From Echinicola strongylocentroti (GTDB lineage: Bacteria; Bacteroidota; Bacteroidia; Cytophagales; Cyclobacteriaceae): a stretch of DNA of 64,000 nt. Numbering within the stretch: position 1 is the stretch's first letter; every line of letters begins with the position of its first letter. A model generated the notes under the pieces. It was given only the letters and a program-made list of their open reading frames with translations. It did not search any database and had not been told where the DNA came from. A program made the translations under genes and the position numbers. The stretch lies in NCBI RefSeq assembly GCF_003260975.1, contig NZ_CP030041.1, positions 5,769,501-5,833,500 on the forward strand. Direction: 5' to 3'. Below, in pieces: positions 1-9,444 of the stretch.

Positions 1-1893
1 AGGATCATTCATAATTCATGGGTAGGAAGGAATATGATAGAGAATATCCCGATAGTACCTGTCAAATACCCTGACGGTACATGGGCAAGTAACCTCGATT
101 ATCCCGGCATGGAAGGAGGACCAAACCCCGTCCGTGTCGGCCAAGAGTATCAGAATTATTTGAGAACTCAAACGGTGATTGGAGATGTCTTCGTCAATAT
201 TGACTTCACAGAAGGGCTTGAGCTAAGGTCCTCTATAGGGGTAAATAGCATAGGGCAAAAGACGGAGGAATACGCTGGGCGTGAACTTAATTTTATTGGC
301 ACACCTACCAATGGTTATGCGAGCATTAGTCCGAATCAGATGTTTTCCTGGCAATTTGAAAACTACTTGACCTACAATAAGAAATTTGCCGAAATCCATT
401 CCTTTACCGGTTTACTTGGCATATCATGGCAACATACCGAGTCTTCTAATTTGTACACCAGAGTTAATAACTTTTCGGACGATTTTTTTAGTTTCAATAA
501 TTTGTCTGCTGGTTCCGTGCCAGTTCTTCCTACCTCGAGTGCTTTTGAGGAGGGGATAAACTCCTATTTTGGAAGGATAAATTATGGGCTGAAAGATAAA
601 TACTTATTTACTGTTACAGGAAGAATCGACGGTTCTTCCAAGTTTGGAGCCAACAACCGGTATGCTTTTTTCCCCTCAGCGGCATTGGCTTGGAGAGTGT
701 CCGAGGAGGATTTTCTTATAGGATCTTCCGTAATTTCTAATCTTAAAGTGAGGACAAGCTATGGTGAGACTGGAAACTCAGGTATTCCCGCCTATGGAGC
801 ACTTGCAGGCTTGGGCACCTCTTCCTATGTATTTAACCAATCAGTGGTGACAGGAATAGGGAAAGGTAACTTGGCCAATCCGGACTTAAAGTGGGAAAGG
901 ACCAAGCAGATAGATGCAGGGATTGAGTTAGGGTTATTTTCAGGAAGGGTGTCGCTAGAGGCAGATGTATACAAGAAGGTGACTACGGATATGCTGCTGA
1001 ACGCCCCAGTGCCACAAAGCAGTGGCTACGCTACCGTATTCAGAAATATTGGCAGCATGGAAAACAAGGGGCTGGAGATCTCTTTGAATACCGTGAACAT
1101 CGATAAAGGGGACTTTACGTGGGAAACGATGTTTAATATTTCCATGAATAGAAACGAGGTGACGGGGCTGTCTGGAGGGAGTGATATCTTTCCTGGCGGT
1201 GGAAAAACGATCATTAGAGAGGGCGAGTCGGTAAACTCCTTTTGGGGCTGGGTCCACCTTGGTACATGGGGCACTGATGAGGAGGATGTGGCAGCGAGTT
1301 ATAATTGGCTTCCAGGAGATATAAAACTAAAAGACATCAACGAAGATGGTGCGATCAACGATGCAGATAAGGTGATTATCGGTAATGGCTTGCCCAAAGG
1401 ATATGGGAGTTTTATCAATTCCATTTACTATAATAATTTTGAATTTTCATTGGATTTGCAATTTACGTATGGGAATGACATCATGTATATCACTACCCGT
1501 CCACAGGAAAACCGTCAGGGCATAGCCAATAGTCTAAGTACGGTTTTGGATGCTTGGACACCTGAAAACCAGGATACCGAAATCGCCCAATGGAGACCGG
1601 TGGGAGCAGGATATGACAATAGGGATACGGATCATATGATTCAAGACGGGTCTTTTATCCGAGGAAGGAATTTGTTGTTGGCATACAATTTTACTTCTGA
1701 TATCCTGGACAAAATGAGCCTTCAGAAATTAAGGATATATACCTCCCTTCAAAATTTCTTTTTGATCACCAAATACCAAGGGTATGACCCCGAAGTCCAG
1801 ACCAGTAATGCGGCATTTGGACAAGGGGAAGTCAACTTCAATCAATATCCAAGACCGAGGGTGTTTATGGTTGGACTAAATGTATCATTCTGA
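1..1893 (+). CDS. SusC-like TonB-dependent outer-membrane receptor, C-terminal part (5' end outside window)
   Basis: The reading frame is open from base 1, so the gene begins upstream of the window; the ATG at 34 is internal. The visible 630 codons are the beta-barrel half of a SusC/RagA-type TonB-dependent transporter, with the usual alternation of aromatic beta strands, 'GRIDGSSKFG' and 'SYGETGNSGIP' blocks, the 'DINEDGAIND' calcium-loop-like segment and a C-terminal strand ending in aromatic F. SusC proteins form the outer-membrane channel that takes up oligosaccharides captured by the partner SusD lipoprotein. The plug and carboxypeptidase-D-like domains are not in the window. The SusD gene follows 16 bases downstream, confirming the pair. 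Substrate unknown. Confidence 0.95.
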   Translation, partial: RIIHNSWVGRNMIENIPIVPVKYPDGTWASNLDYPGMEGGPNPVRVGQEYQNYLRTQTVIGDVFVNIDFTEGLELRSSIGVNSIGQKTEEYAGRELNFIGTPTNGYASISPNQMFSWQFENYLTYNKKFAEIHSFTGLLGISWQHTESSNLYTRVNNFSDDFFSFNNLSAGSVPVLPTSSAFEEGINSYFGRINYGLKDKYLFTVTGRIDGSSKFGANNRYAFFPSAALAWRVSEEDFLIGSSVISNLKVRTSYGETGNSGIPAYGALAGLGTSSYVFNQSVVTGIGKGNLANPDLKWERTKQIDAGIELGLFSGRVSLEADVYKKVTTDMLLNAPVPQSSGYATVFRNIGSMENKGLEISLNTVNIDKGDFTWETMFNISMNRNEVTGLSGGSDIFPGGGKTIIREGESVNSFWGWVHLGTWGTDEEDVAASYNWLPGDIKLKDINEDGAINDADKVIIGNGLPKGYGSFINSIYYNNFEFSLDLQFTYGNDIMYITTRPQENRQGIANSLSTVLDAWTPENQDTEIAQWRPVGAGYDNRDTDHMIQDGSFIRGRNLLLAYNFTSDILDKMSLQKLRIYTSLQNFFLITKYQGYDPEVQTSNAAFGQGEVNFNQYPRPRVFMVGLNVSF

Positions 1894-1909
1894 TTTAAAA
1901 AAGACTATT

Positions 1910-3415
1910 ATGAAAGTAAATATAAAATTCACTATCCAAACGCTAAGCCTAGGAGTGCTGTTGTTTCTTGGAACTAGTTGTTCTGACTTCCTTGATGAAG
2001 TGGATCCTTCAAATATTACAGCAGACAGTTACTATAAAACCCCTGACCATGCGCGCACCGCAGTCAATGCCATATATGCAAATCTACGGACGATTCGTGG
2101 GGGAGCCTATGGGGGTAGTCCTTGGTTAATGGTAGAGTTTGCGACTGGCTTGGCCGATTCCGATTTGGGACAAGCTGATAATAGCAATATCATTAGAAAT
2201 CTAAATAATAACTCAGATAATGCCTATGGACTTGTCCATTGGAGTTCTAACTACGAGGGCATAGCAGATGCTAACTTGGCCATATCCAAGATACCAGAGA
2301 TCCAAATGCCTGAAGCCCTGAAGAATAGCTTGTTGGGAGAAGCCAAGTTTTTAAGAGCGCATTTTTATTATCAATTGGTGCGCTTGTTTGGGAGTGTTCC
2401 CTTGATATTGGAACCGATCGATCTTGCTTCTGAAGACTTGTATGCCACAGAAGCATCGGAGGAAGAAATTTATGAACAGATCGTGAAAGACCTCACAGAT
2501 GCTGAAGGGTCAGGTTTGCCCTTTAACGGTTCATCGGGTAGAGTTACGCTGGGAGCTATCAAGACATTACTTTCTAGTGTTTACCTGACCATGGCCGGCT
2601 ACCCACTGGAAAAAGGCGCTTCCTATTATACACTAGCTGCTGAAAAATCCAAGGAAGTGATTGACTCTGGAGAGTTTAGTTTGTTTTCGAGCTATGATGA
2701 TCTTCATGATCCTTCAAAGAAGAATATTGGAGAGAATATTTTTATGGTTCAATATACGACACTTACCGCTCCATCAGACTGGCAGCCCTTGATAATACCG
2801 TATAACATGAACATCTCAACTTATTCTGCCCAAACAGGGGCAATATATGCCAATCAGGATTTTATCCATTCTTATGAAACAGGAGATGAAAGGGTAAAAG
2901 AAAAGGCTTTTTATTATACAACGTATACTTTAAAAACCGATAGGACTCAAACTGTCAATTTAGGAGGGTATTTTCTCTATAAACATTTTGATATAGAGGC
3001 TAACCTTGTTTCGGCAAGTTCAGACCTTAACTGGTCTTTACATCGATATGCAGAATTGTTGCTGATTTATGCTGAGGCATCCAATGAAGTAAATGGACCT
3101 AACCCGCTGGCTTATGAAGGGGTGAATGCCATAAGGAATCGTGCAGGTTTGTCCCCCTTGTCAGGACTTAGTAAAGAGGAATTTAGAGAAGCAGTGTGGA
3201 GGGAAAAGTGGCATGAATTGAGCTACGAAGGGATTACGTGGTTTGACATGGTAAGGACCAGAAAAGGGTATGACGTGTTGAGCGGAGCATTTGAGGACTT
3301 TGTTGGGCATCAGTTTGCCTATGGGCCTACGTTGACAGCACGAGAATTGTTGTTTCCTATTCCAACAAGTGAAATCAGAAACAATTCAAATTTAGTTCAG
3401 AATCCAGGGTACTGA
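1910..3415 (+). CDS. SusD/RagB family nutrient-binding lipoprotein
   Basis: I chose ATG 1910 rather than the upstream in-frame ATG at 1880, which lies inside the end of the susC gene. From 1910 the protein has a lipoprotein signal (MKVNIKF..., lipobox LGTSC, lipidated Cys24). It continues with typical SusD features: 'NSLLGEAKFLRAHFYYQLVRLFG', 'RYAELLLIYAEASNEV', 'WREKWHELSYEGITWFDMVR' and the C-terminal 'FPIPTSEI...NLVQNPGY'. SusD proteins sit on the cell surface and hold glycan over the SusC channel. About 501 residues, normal for the family. It ends the operon visible at the left edge; a strong terminator follows at 3448. Confidence 0.95.
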   Translation: MKVNIKFTIQTLSLGVLLFLGTSCSDFLDEVDPSNITADSYYKTPDHARTAVNAIYANLRTIRGGAYGGSPWLMVEFATGLADSDLGQADNSNIIRNLNNNSDNAYGLVHWSSNYEGIADANLAISKIPEIQMPEALKNSLLGEAKFLRAHFYYQLVRLFGSVPLILEPIDLASEDLYATEASEEEIYEQIVKDLTDAEGSGLPFNGSSGRVTLGAIKTLLSSVYLTMAGYPLEKGASYYTLAAEKSKEVIDSGEFSLFSSYDDLHDPSKKNIGENIFMVQYTTLTAPSDWQPLIIPYNMNISTYSAQTGAIYANQDFIHSYETGDERVKEKAFYYTTYTLKTDRTQTVNLGGYFLYKHFDIEANLVSASSDLNWSLHRYAELLLIYAEASNEVNGPNPLAYEGVNAIRNRAGLSPLSGLSKEEFREAVWREKWHELSYEGITWFDMVRTRKGYDVLSGAFEDFVGHQFAYGPTLTARELLFPIPTSEIRNNSNLVQNPGY

Positions 3416-3447
3416 GGAGGGTGAAAGAACAATAAAACGAATGAAAA

Positions 3448-3486
3448 GAAGTGGCCTGTCTCCGGCAACATGGCCACTTCTTTTTT
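3448..3486 (+). terminator. Rho-independent terminator after susD
   Basis: Perfect 9-bp stem GAAGTGGCC / GGCCACTTC followed directly by six T. It lies 32 bases after the SusD stop codon and closes the first SusC/SusD unit. Confidence 0.9.
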
Positions 3487-3632
3487 ACTTTATTTTGCCA
3501 TCCTGTGGCGCAATTTTTCAACCCGACTAATGCACAAATCGGGCAATGTCGTTTAGTTGGTATGTATTTGGAAATATTGGTTTAATTATTTTTCTTGCTA
3601 AATTCCAAGATAGTTTTCATCTCTTTACCTTT

Positions 3633-3664
3633 GTTACTTTTTTGCTGCAGGTCAAAAAAGTAAC
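3633..3664. repeat. GTTACTTTTTT hairpin element
   Basis: Perfect 11-bp inverted repeat GTTACTTTTTT / AAAAAAGTAAC separated by 10 bases, followed by an A-run and CCCGCCGC. From memory, similar GTTACTTTTTT...AAAAAAGTAAC elements are common between genes in Bacteroidota; this is recollection, not a search result. Could serve as a bidirectional transcription stop or be a repetitive element. Confidence 0.6.
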
Positions 3665-4074
3665 CAAAAAAACCCGCCGCTGTGCATCTATTGGCCTAAA
3701 ATTAAAACCTTCCCTCATGCAGGCAAACTCCTCCTTTTTAGCTGCCAACATTCTTTTTGGCTAGTATTTCGTCAAACAAGCCTGCCTTCTTGCCTACCCG
3801 CTTTTTAATTTCTTAACGCCCAATACCTGCAAGGCGGATCCATTTTATACATGTTTAAAAAGGCCATGGATTAAAACCATAATTCTTACAATGGGCGATC
3901 CGTATTGGAAAATCTTCTTAACTAAATGGCATTGATAAAGCGGGTTAAAATGAAAGGCACTAAGGTGTTGGTTAATAACCTGGGTTCGGTAATAAAGTCG
4001 ATTGTCCCTCTGTCATTCGAAGACAGCGATAGCCGAGGAAACCGTTGTTCCGACAGCTATGCTGCGGAACCACT

Positions 4075-4099
4075 AGTATTGAGTTTTTAACTCAATACT
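4075..4099. repeat. Perfect 11-bp hairpin
   Basis: AGTATTGAGTT / AACTCAATACT with a TTT loop, embedded in CCACT...AGTGG, so the palindrome extends imperfectly outward. Resembles in style the REP-like hairpins at 35173-35221. No U-run follows, so a terminator role is less likely. Confidence 0.7.
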
Positions 4100-4547
4100 T
4101 CAGTGGATTTTCTTTTGGGAAACAACCCCGCTCACAATGGTTTGTAAATCAAAAACAGCTTAGGAAATAGGTTTTACTGACAGGACAAATGCATTTATAT
4201 CTGCCGTTCCTATGGAACTTACCCTTTTGTGTGTAGCCATTTTTGGTGCAGGTGGTCATCTGTACCTTCTATATGACCCTCCGCCAAAGACGGGTTAGAC
4301 AGGATGCTCAGCTGCTAACGCTTAAAATTCTTTAACCTCATCCAAACCAACCGCCATACATGAGCAGACAGGTGCGAGGGCTTGCTCCATCCAAACCAAC
4401 TAATCGTTCTTTCAGCCTATCCCGACATTCGGCGAGATAGACTACTGCGATTCCCAATGCACAAATCGGGGCAAACTGGGATCAAGCGGAAAAGCTGGTG
4501 GACTGATAGGACGCAGATGATTAAGGTTTGCGCTGATTTTTTTCTTT

Positions 4548-4632
4548 GATGATTATCCGCAATGATACCAGTAATCACAGGGAATTTAAATAGGTGCTCA
4601 CAGAAGACATGGAAATCTCAGAAAAGCCTTCA
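4548..4632 (-). repeat. Repeat family II copy (reverse orientation, truncated)
   Basis: Reverse complement closely matches the right half of the complete copy at 35432-35579: it starts with TGATTATCC, continues through the stretch with ATACCAGTAATCACAGGGAA, 'GGTGCTCACAG' and 'TCTCAGAAAAGCC', and then diverges. Only about the distal 85 bases of the 148-bp element are preserved. Confidence 0.8.
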
Positions 4633-4715
4633 TGAGGGGCGGTTTTTACACTTTTGAATGATAAATCGACGAAGGAATAATTGCATGGTAACTACTTGGT
4701 TTTTATATTAGTTAG

Positions 4716-5753
4716 ATGGGGAAGTATGTTACCATTACGGAAATTGCCAGACAGTTGAACCTGTCTCATTCGACGGTATCGAGGGCCTTGGGAAACCATC
4801 CCCGGATAAGTAAGAAAACCCGAGATCTTGTCCAGGAGCGAGCAGCCGAACTGGGTTATCATGTGAATTCCACCGCCCATCATTTGAGCAAAGGGAAAAG
4901 CCAACTTATTGGTGTCATTGTTCCCCAATTATCACTTCATTTTTTTGCCAAAGTAGTCGAAGGGATTCAGCGGGTATTCAAAGACACGGAGTATTCCTTA
5001 TTGCTTTTTAACACCGAGGAATCATTGGATGAAGAACTTCGGGCCATCCAAACCTGCCTTAAACATCGCGTGGATGGTGTGCTGGCAGCTATTTCTATGG
5101 AAACCAAGAAGTTTGGGCACTTTGAGCAGCTGCTTAAGCATGAAGTGCCGATAGTGTTTTTTGATCGAGTGGCTAATTTTTTGCCCGTCCCAAAAGTAAT
5201 AGCCAATGATTATCAGGCTTCCTATGATGCCACACAATACCTAATCTCCACCGGATGCAGACAGATCGCCCATATAACTGGATGTATCAATCTCAACAAT
5301 AGTAATAACCGGCTTTATGGGTACTTGGACGCTCTAATGTCACACGATATTTCGATAAAAGAATCCCTCATCCATTACTACGAATTTGACTTATCGTCCA
5401 TAGATAAGTTTTTGAAAAAGATCTTGGATAAATACCCGGGACTCGATGGCTTGTTTGTGTTTAATGATTACGTAGCTTATTACGCTATTGATGTACTGAA
5501 CAAAATGGGAAAAAGAGTCCCCGAGGATATCTCAGTATTTGGCTTTTCGGATGAGCCCGTGGCTACATACATGAGTCCGAAGCTTTCCACGGTACAGCAG
5601 GTGGCAGCCAAAATGGGTGAACATGCTGCGCAAAAAATCATCTCAATTCTTGGTGAAAATGAGCCCATGATTTCAGAAAAAATCATTATCAACCCCGAAC
5701 TTGTATTGAGAGAAACCACTAAAGAGTTGGTCGTACACAGAGAAGCTGAATAG
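4716..5753 (+). CDS. LacI/GalR family transcriptional regulator
   Basis: 345 residues, the normal length. The N-terminal helix-turn-helix (residues about 5-24, ITEIARQLNLSHSTVSRAL) is followed by the hinge 'GYHVNSTAHHLSKGKSQLIGVIVPQ' and a periplasmic-binding-protein-like ligand domain ('HRVDGVLAAIS', 'GLFVFNDYVAYYAIDVL', 'DISVFGFSDEP', 'LSTVQQ'). Members bind operators with a central CG and release or gain DNA on binding a sugar. It stands alone, convergent with the gluconeogenic operon on the minus strand: the two stop codons are only about 20 bases apart. Target genes are not evident; the SusC/SusD unit upstream or the distant utilisation genes are possible. Start ATG 4716 places the HTH at the very N-terminus as usual. 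Confidence 0.93.
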   Translation: MGKYVTITEIARQLNLSHSTVSRALGNHPRISKKTRDLVQERAAELGYHVNSTAHHLSKGKSQLIGVIVPQLSLHFFAKVVEGIQRVFKDTEYSLLLFNTEESLDEELRAIQTCLKHRVDGVLAAISMETKKFGHFEQLLKHEVPIVFFDRVANFLPVPKVIANDYQASYDATQYLISTGCRQIAHITGCINLNNSNNRLYGYLDALMSHDISIKESLIHYYEFDLSSIDKFLKKILDKYPGLDGLFVFNDYVAYYAIDVLNKMGKRVPEDISVFGFSDEPVATYMSPKLSTVQQVAAKMGEHAAQKIISILGENEPMISEKIIINPELVLRETTKELVVHREAE

Positions 5754-5772
5754 TGGTTTTGGCCCACAAGGG

Positions 5773-6780
5773 TCAATGGTCCCTGATCTTTTCGATCAAA
5801 CTTTTGGACCCAGCATAAAACGGAACCCTTTGGCGGTGCCAAGTGGGACAGATCTCAAGAATACGATGGTTGCCATTTGTGGCCAATCCATTGGCTTGTT
5901 CCGAAATCATGGCAAGTGCATTGCACTCGTACAATAACCTTAACTTGCCATCACTGTATGCACTGGTAGGAGGATACAGGTAAACGCCCCCTTTCATGAT
6001 ATTTCTATGAAAGTCGCACACCAGTGAGCCTACATACCTCGTGCTCATATTGTCTTTTTTACATCTTGCCAAAAATTCCCGGATGGCGTCTGGAAATGAC
6101 TCTTGGTTTTTTTCATTGATCGAATAATAATCTCCATATTCAGGCTGGACAATATTGGGGTGGGATAGAAAGTATTCACCCAATGAAGGCTCATAAGTGA
6201 AGCCATCTACCCCATTGCCCGTAGTATATACCAGCATGGTAGATGATCCGTATAATACATAACCAGCAGCTACTTGATTGGTCCCTGGCTGGAGAAAATC
6301 TTCAATGGAGAAGTCTTCTCCATGTTTAGAGATACGTTTATAGACAGAAAAGATAGTGCCTACCGATATATTGACATCTATATTGGATGACCCGTCCAAT
6401 GGGTCAATGATCACTACATATTTGGCATGTTTGTTTCCTGTGTCTATGATGCCTTCCCTTTCTTCAGACAGGATGGCTGCTACTTGTCGTCCACTGACGA
6501 GTGCCCGGGTAAACCTCACACCTGCGATAACATCCAGCATCCGTTGTTTTTCGCCGTGGACATTTTCTTCATCCGTCAATCCCTCTATGCCACTTAGCCC
6601 TGCCCGATTGATTTCCCTGCTGATGATTTTGGAGGCCAATACAATATCCCTCAATACTTGGGTCAGTTCCCCAGTAGCCTCGGGACATTCATGTTGGTTT
6701 TGGACAATAAACCTGTCCACTGTAATACCTAGTGGATGGGTAAATGTATTGACACTCGCATTTGACTTAGGAGGGTACAT
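5773..6780 (-). CDS. fbp: Fructose-1,6-bisphosphatase, class I
   Basis: Hydrolyses fructose 1,6-bisphosphate to fructose 6-phosphate, the committed step of gluconeogenesis (EC 3.1.3.11), in the cytosol. The metal-binding signature DPLDGSSNID is at residues 126-135, preceded by acidic SEERE at about 105-109; 'TRYVGSLVCDFHRNIMKGGVYLYP' and 'GKLRLLYECNALAMISEQANG' are typical of class I enzymes. I place the start at the ATG ending at 6780, four bases after the PPDK stop, giving 335 residues, the usual length. The longer open frame to 6957 overlaps PPDK and is not needed. Third gene of the PDRP-PPDK-FBPase operon; the tight spacing suggests translational coupling. Confidence 0.95.
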   Translation of the reverse strand: MYPPKSNASVNTFTHPLGITVDRFIVQNQHECPEATGELTQVLRDIVLASKIISREINRAGLSGIEGLTDEENVHGEKQRMLDVIAGVRFTRALVSGRQVAAILSEEREGIIDTGNKHAKYVVIIDPLDGSSNIDVNISVGTIFSVYKRISKHGEDFSIEDFLQPGTNQVAAGYVLYGSSTMLVYTTGNGVDGFTYEPSLGEYFLSHPNIVQPEYGDYYSINEKNQESFPDAIREFLARCKKDNMSTRYVGSLVCDFHRNIMKGGVYLYPPTSAYSDGKLRLLYECNALAMISEQANGLATNGNHRILEICPTWHRQRVPFYAGSKSLIEKIRDH

Positions 6781-6784
6781 GGCG

Positions 6785-9439
6785 CTACTGCATTTTATTG
6801 GTCGCTGGGGCCTTGGTCTCCAGGGATTGATTACGGATAGCGGCTTGGGCAGCAGCAAGTCTGGCTTTGGGGATCCGGTATGGTGAACAAGAAACATACT
6901 GAATATCCAGGGCGTTGAAAAAGTCAACAGAAGCCGGATCACCTCCATGCTCGCCACACACGCCTATCTTCAAGTGACTGTCGTGTGCTTTTCCTTTTTT
7001 GATGGCCATTTTTATAAGTTGACCTACCCCTTCTTGGTCAATGCTCTGGAAAGGATCGGTTTTGATGATTTTTTGTTCTTTATATTTTCTGATAAAGGTG
7101 CCTGAATCATCTCGGCTGTAGCCAAGGGTCATTTGTGTTAGGTCATTGGTGCCAAATGAGAAATAATCCGCATGTGGGGCGATCTGGTCCGCTACCAAGG
7201 AGGCGCGTGGCACTTCGATCATCGTCCCGATTTTTACCTGCCCCAATTTAGCATCTGGGTCAAGCTCATGGATGATCCGTTGGGCCAGCTTCCTGAGTAG
7301 GGAGAGCTCTTCTGGATTGCCCACCAAGGGAATCATAATTTCCGGCCTCGGGGCAATTCCTTCTTCCTCCATTACTTCCAGTGCTGCGGTGATAATGGCC
7401 CTGACCTGCATGGCGTATACTTCGGGGTAGATCAATCCCAAGCGACAGCCCCGTAAGCCCATCATGGGGTTGACTTCTGCCAATTCCTCGATCACTTTGA
7501 TGATGTCTTCATAGGAAACGTCCAGTTGCTCTGCCATTTCCTGGATTTCCGATTTTCCTTTTGGCAAGAATTCGTGCAATGGAGGATCAAGCAAGCGTAC
7601 ATTGACAGGAAGGGTCTCCATGGCCAAGAAGATACCTTTGAAATCTTCTTTTTGGTAGGGGTATAGTTTGTCCAGCGCAATTTGGCGACCTGAGGGTGTT
7701 TTGGCCATGATCATCTCACGGATATCCTTGATGCGCTGACCATCAAAAAACATGTGCTCGGTGCGGCAAAGCCCGATTCCTTTTGCGCCAAACTCTCGGG
7801 ATTTTTTGGCATCCAAGGGAGTATCCGCATTGGCAAGGACATCTAATTTGCTGAATTCATCTGCCCAGTCCATGATGGACAGGAAGTCCTTGTCTAGGCT
7901 GGAGCTGACGGTGTCTATTTTGCCACGATAGACTTTTCCAGTGCTGCCATCTATGGAGATGTAGTCGCCTTCTTTAAGGAGCTCTTCACCTACTTTAATA
8001 GTACCATTTTCTTCATTTACTTCCAGTTCGATGCAGCCTGATACGCAGCTTTTGCCCATTCCTCTGGCCACTACTGCGGCATGGCTGGTCATTCCGCCCC
8101 GGGCTGTCAGGACACCTTTTGCGGAGATCATTCCCTGGATGTCCTCGGGAGAGGTTTCGGTCCTGACAAGGATGACATCCTCTCCATTTTCATTGGCTTC
8201 GTGGGCTGCTTTGGCGTTAAAACAAATTTTCCCTGTAGCAGCCCCCGGACTTGCTGGTAAGCCTAGGGTGAGTTCCTTGGTGGTTTTGAGTATTTCCTGG
8301 TCAAATTTTGGATGGAGAAGTTGGTCTATCTGGGCAAGGCCAAGTTGGTTGACAGCATGCCTTTTATCCATAATACCTGCTTTTACGAAATCCACCGCTA
8401 TTTTGATGGCGGCATTGGCGGAGCGTTTTCCATTTCGAGTCTGCAGTAAAAAGAACTGTCCTTTTTCTATGGTAAATTCTATATCCTGCATGTCGGCATA
8501 GTGTGCTTCCAGGGTTTGTGAAGCGGTCACTAATTCTTCATATACTTTTTTGTCTACCTCTTGAAGTTCGCTGATGGGACGAGGTGTTCTGATGCCCGCT
8601 ACCACGTCTTCTCCTTGGGCATTCATTAAAAACTCACCATATAGGGTGTTTTCTCCAGATGACGGGTTGCGTGTGAAGACCACTCCAGTACCGGAAGAGT
8701 CCCCCATATTACCGAATACCATCATTTGGACATTGACAGCGGTGCCCATATTGTCGGGGATACCGTTCAGGTGGCGGTATATTTTTGCCCGTTCGTTGTT
8801 CCAAGACCTGAACACGGCTTCGATGGCGGCATAAAGCTGCTTTTTTGGAGATTGCTCAAAAGGACTTCCCGTTTGGTTGTACACTATTTGCTTATAGTCA
8901 CCTATAAGCTGTCGTAAGTTTTCTTCAGAGAGGTCCTTATCATCTTTTAAGTCATTAGCCTCTTTACAATCATCCAATATGGACTCAAAGTGGTACATGG
9001 GGATTTCGAGGACGACGTTGCTGTACATCTGGATGAATCGCCGGTAACAATCCAGCGCAAAAGTCATAGAACCTGTGCTCTTTCCCATGGCTTCTATGTT
9101 TTTGTCATTCAAGCCCAAGTTAAGAATGGTATCCATCATGCCAGGCATGGAAATCACCGCTCCTGACCGAACAGAGACGAGTAAGCAGGGATCACCATCG
9201 AAGCTTTTGCCCACTCGCTGCTCCAGTTCAGCGACGGCTGATTCGACTTCTTTTTTTATTTCACTGTTGATGGTGTTTTGATCTTCAAAATACCTTTTAC
9301 AGGCTTCTGTGGTAATGGTAAAACCAGAAGGGACGGGCAAGCCCAATTGTGTCATTTCGGCTAGGTTGGCACCTTTTCCTCCGAGAAGGTTTTTCATTCC
9401 CTTGTTTCCTTCTAAAAATGTATATACAAATTGACCCAT
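6785..9439 (-). CDS. ppdK: Pyruvate, phosphate dikinase (PPDK)
   Basis: Interconverts pyruvate + ATP + Pi with PEP + AMP + PPi (EC 2.7.9.1). 884 residues, typical. Domains in order: N-terminal ATP-grasp nucleotide-binding domain (about 1-340, GGKGANLAEM, 'SVRSGAVISMPGMMDT'), the phosphohistidine swivel domain with GGMTSHAAVVARG (catalytic His453), and the C-terminal PEP/pyruvate TIM barrel ('IGLCRTEHMFF', 'DYFSFGTNDLTQMTLGYSRDD', catalytic Cys828 in CGEHGG). Thr451, two residues before the catalytic His, is the site that PDRP-type regulators phosphorylate, and such a regulator is encoded immediately upstream. PEP made here can feed the fructose-bisphosphatase encoded downstream. Confidence 0.97.
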   Translation of the reverse strand: MGQFVYTFLEGNKGMKNLLGGKGANLAEMTQLGLPVPSGFTITTEACKRYFEDQNTINSEIKKEVESAVAELEQRVGKSFDGDPCLLVSVRSGAVISMPGMMDTILNLGLNDKNIEAMGKSTGSMTFALDCYRRFIQMYSNVVLEIPMYHFESILDDCKEANDLKDDKDLSEENLRQLIGDYKQIVYNQTGSPFEQSPKKQLYAAIEAVFRSWNNERAKIYRHLNGIPDNMGTAVNVQMMVFGNMGDSSGTGVVFTRNPSSGENTLYGEFLMNAQGEDVVAGIRTPRPISELQEVDKKVYEELVTASQTLEAHYADMQDIEFTIEKGQFFLLQTRNGKRSANAAIKIAVDFVKAGIMDKRHAVNQLGLAQIDQLLHPKFDQEILKTTKELTLGLPASPGAATGKICFNAKAAHEANENGEDVILVRTETSPEDIQGMISAKGVLTARGGMTSHAAVVARGMGKSCVSGCIELEVNEENGTIKVGEELLKEGDYISIDGSTGKVYRGKIDTVSSSLDKDFLSIMDWADEFSKLDVLANADTPLDAKKSREFGAKGIGLCRTEHMFFDGQRIKDIREMIMAKTPSGRQIALDKLYPYQKEDFKGIFLAMETLPVNVRLLDPPLHEFLPKGKSEIQEMAEQLDVSYEDIIKVIEELAEVNPMMGLRGCRLGLIYPEVYAMQVRAIITAALEVMEEEGIAPRPEIMIPLVGNPEELSLLRKLAQRIIHELDPDAKLGQVKIGTMIEVPRASLVADQIAPHADYFSFGTNDLTQMTLGYSRDDSGTFIRKYKEQKIIKTDPFQSIDQEGVGQLIKMAIKKGKAHDSHLKIGVCGEHGGDPASVDFFNALDIQYVSCSPYRIPKARLAAAQAAIRNQSLETKAPATNKMQ

Positions 9440-9444
9440 AATAA

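Larger units (their letters stand above)
3487..4715. other. Gene-poor spacer with hairpins and degenerate repeats
   Basis: No credible gene over 1.2 kb. A 72-codon open frame near 3546 runs through the hairpin repeat at 3633 and has no signal of coding. The spacer holds two clear hairpins (3633-3664 and 4075-4099) and remnants of the repeat family with CCCG/ATGCATTAG-type ends around 3518-3544. A more decayed one lies near 4320-4476 (note 'CGATTCCCAATGCACAAATCGGG' type ending). A reversed copy of the second repeat family sits at 4548-4632. The promoter of the LacI gene at 4716 must lie in the last 80 bases; I could not pick a convincing -33/-7 pair. Confidence 0.6.

Noticed and set aside
3546..3764. 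72-codon open frame
   Set aside because: Runs through the GTTACTTTTTT hairpin element; composition and lack of a recognisable domain make coding unlikely.
6356..6886. 176-codon plus-strand frame opposite FBPase and PPDK
   Set aside because: Antisense shadow of two well-identified genes; no domain in its translation.
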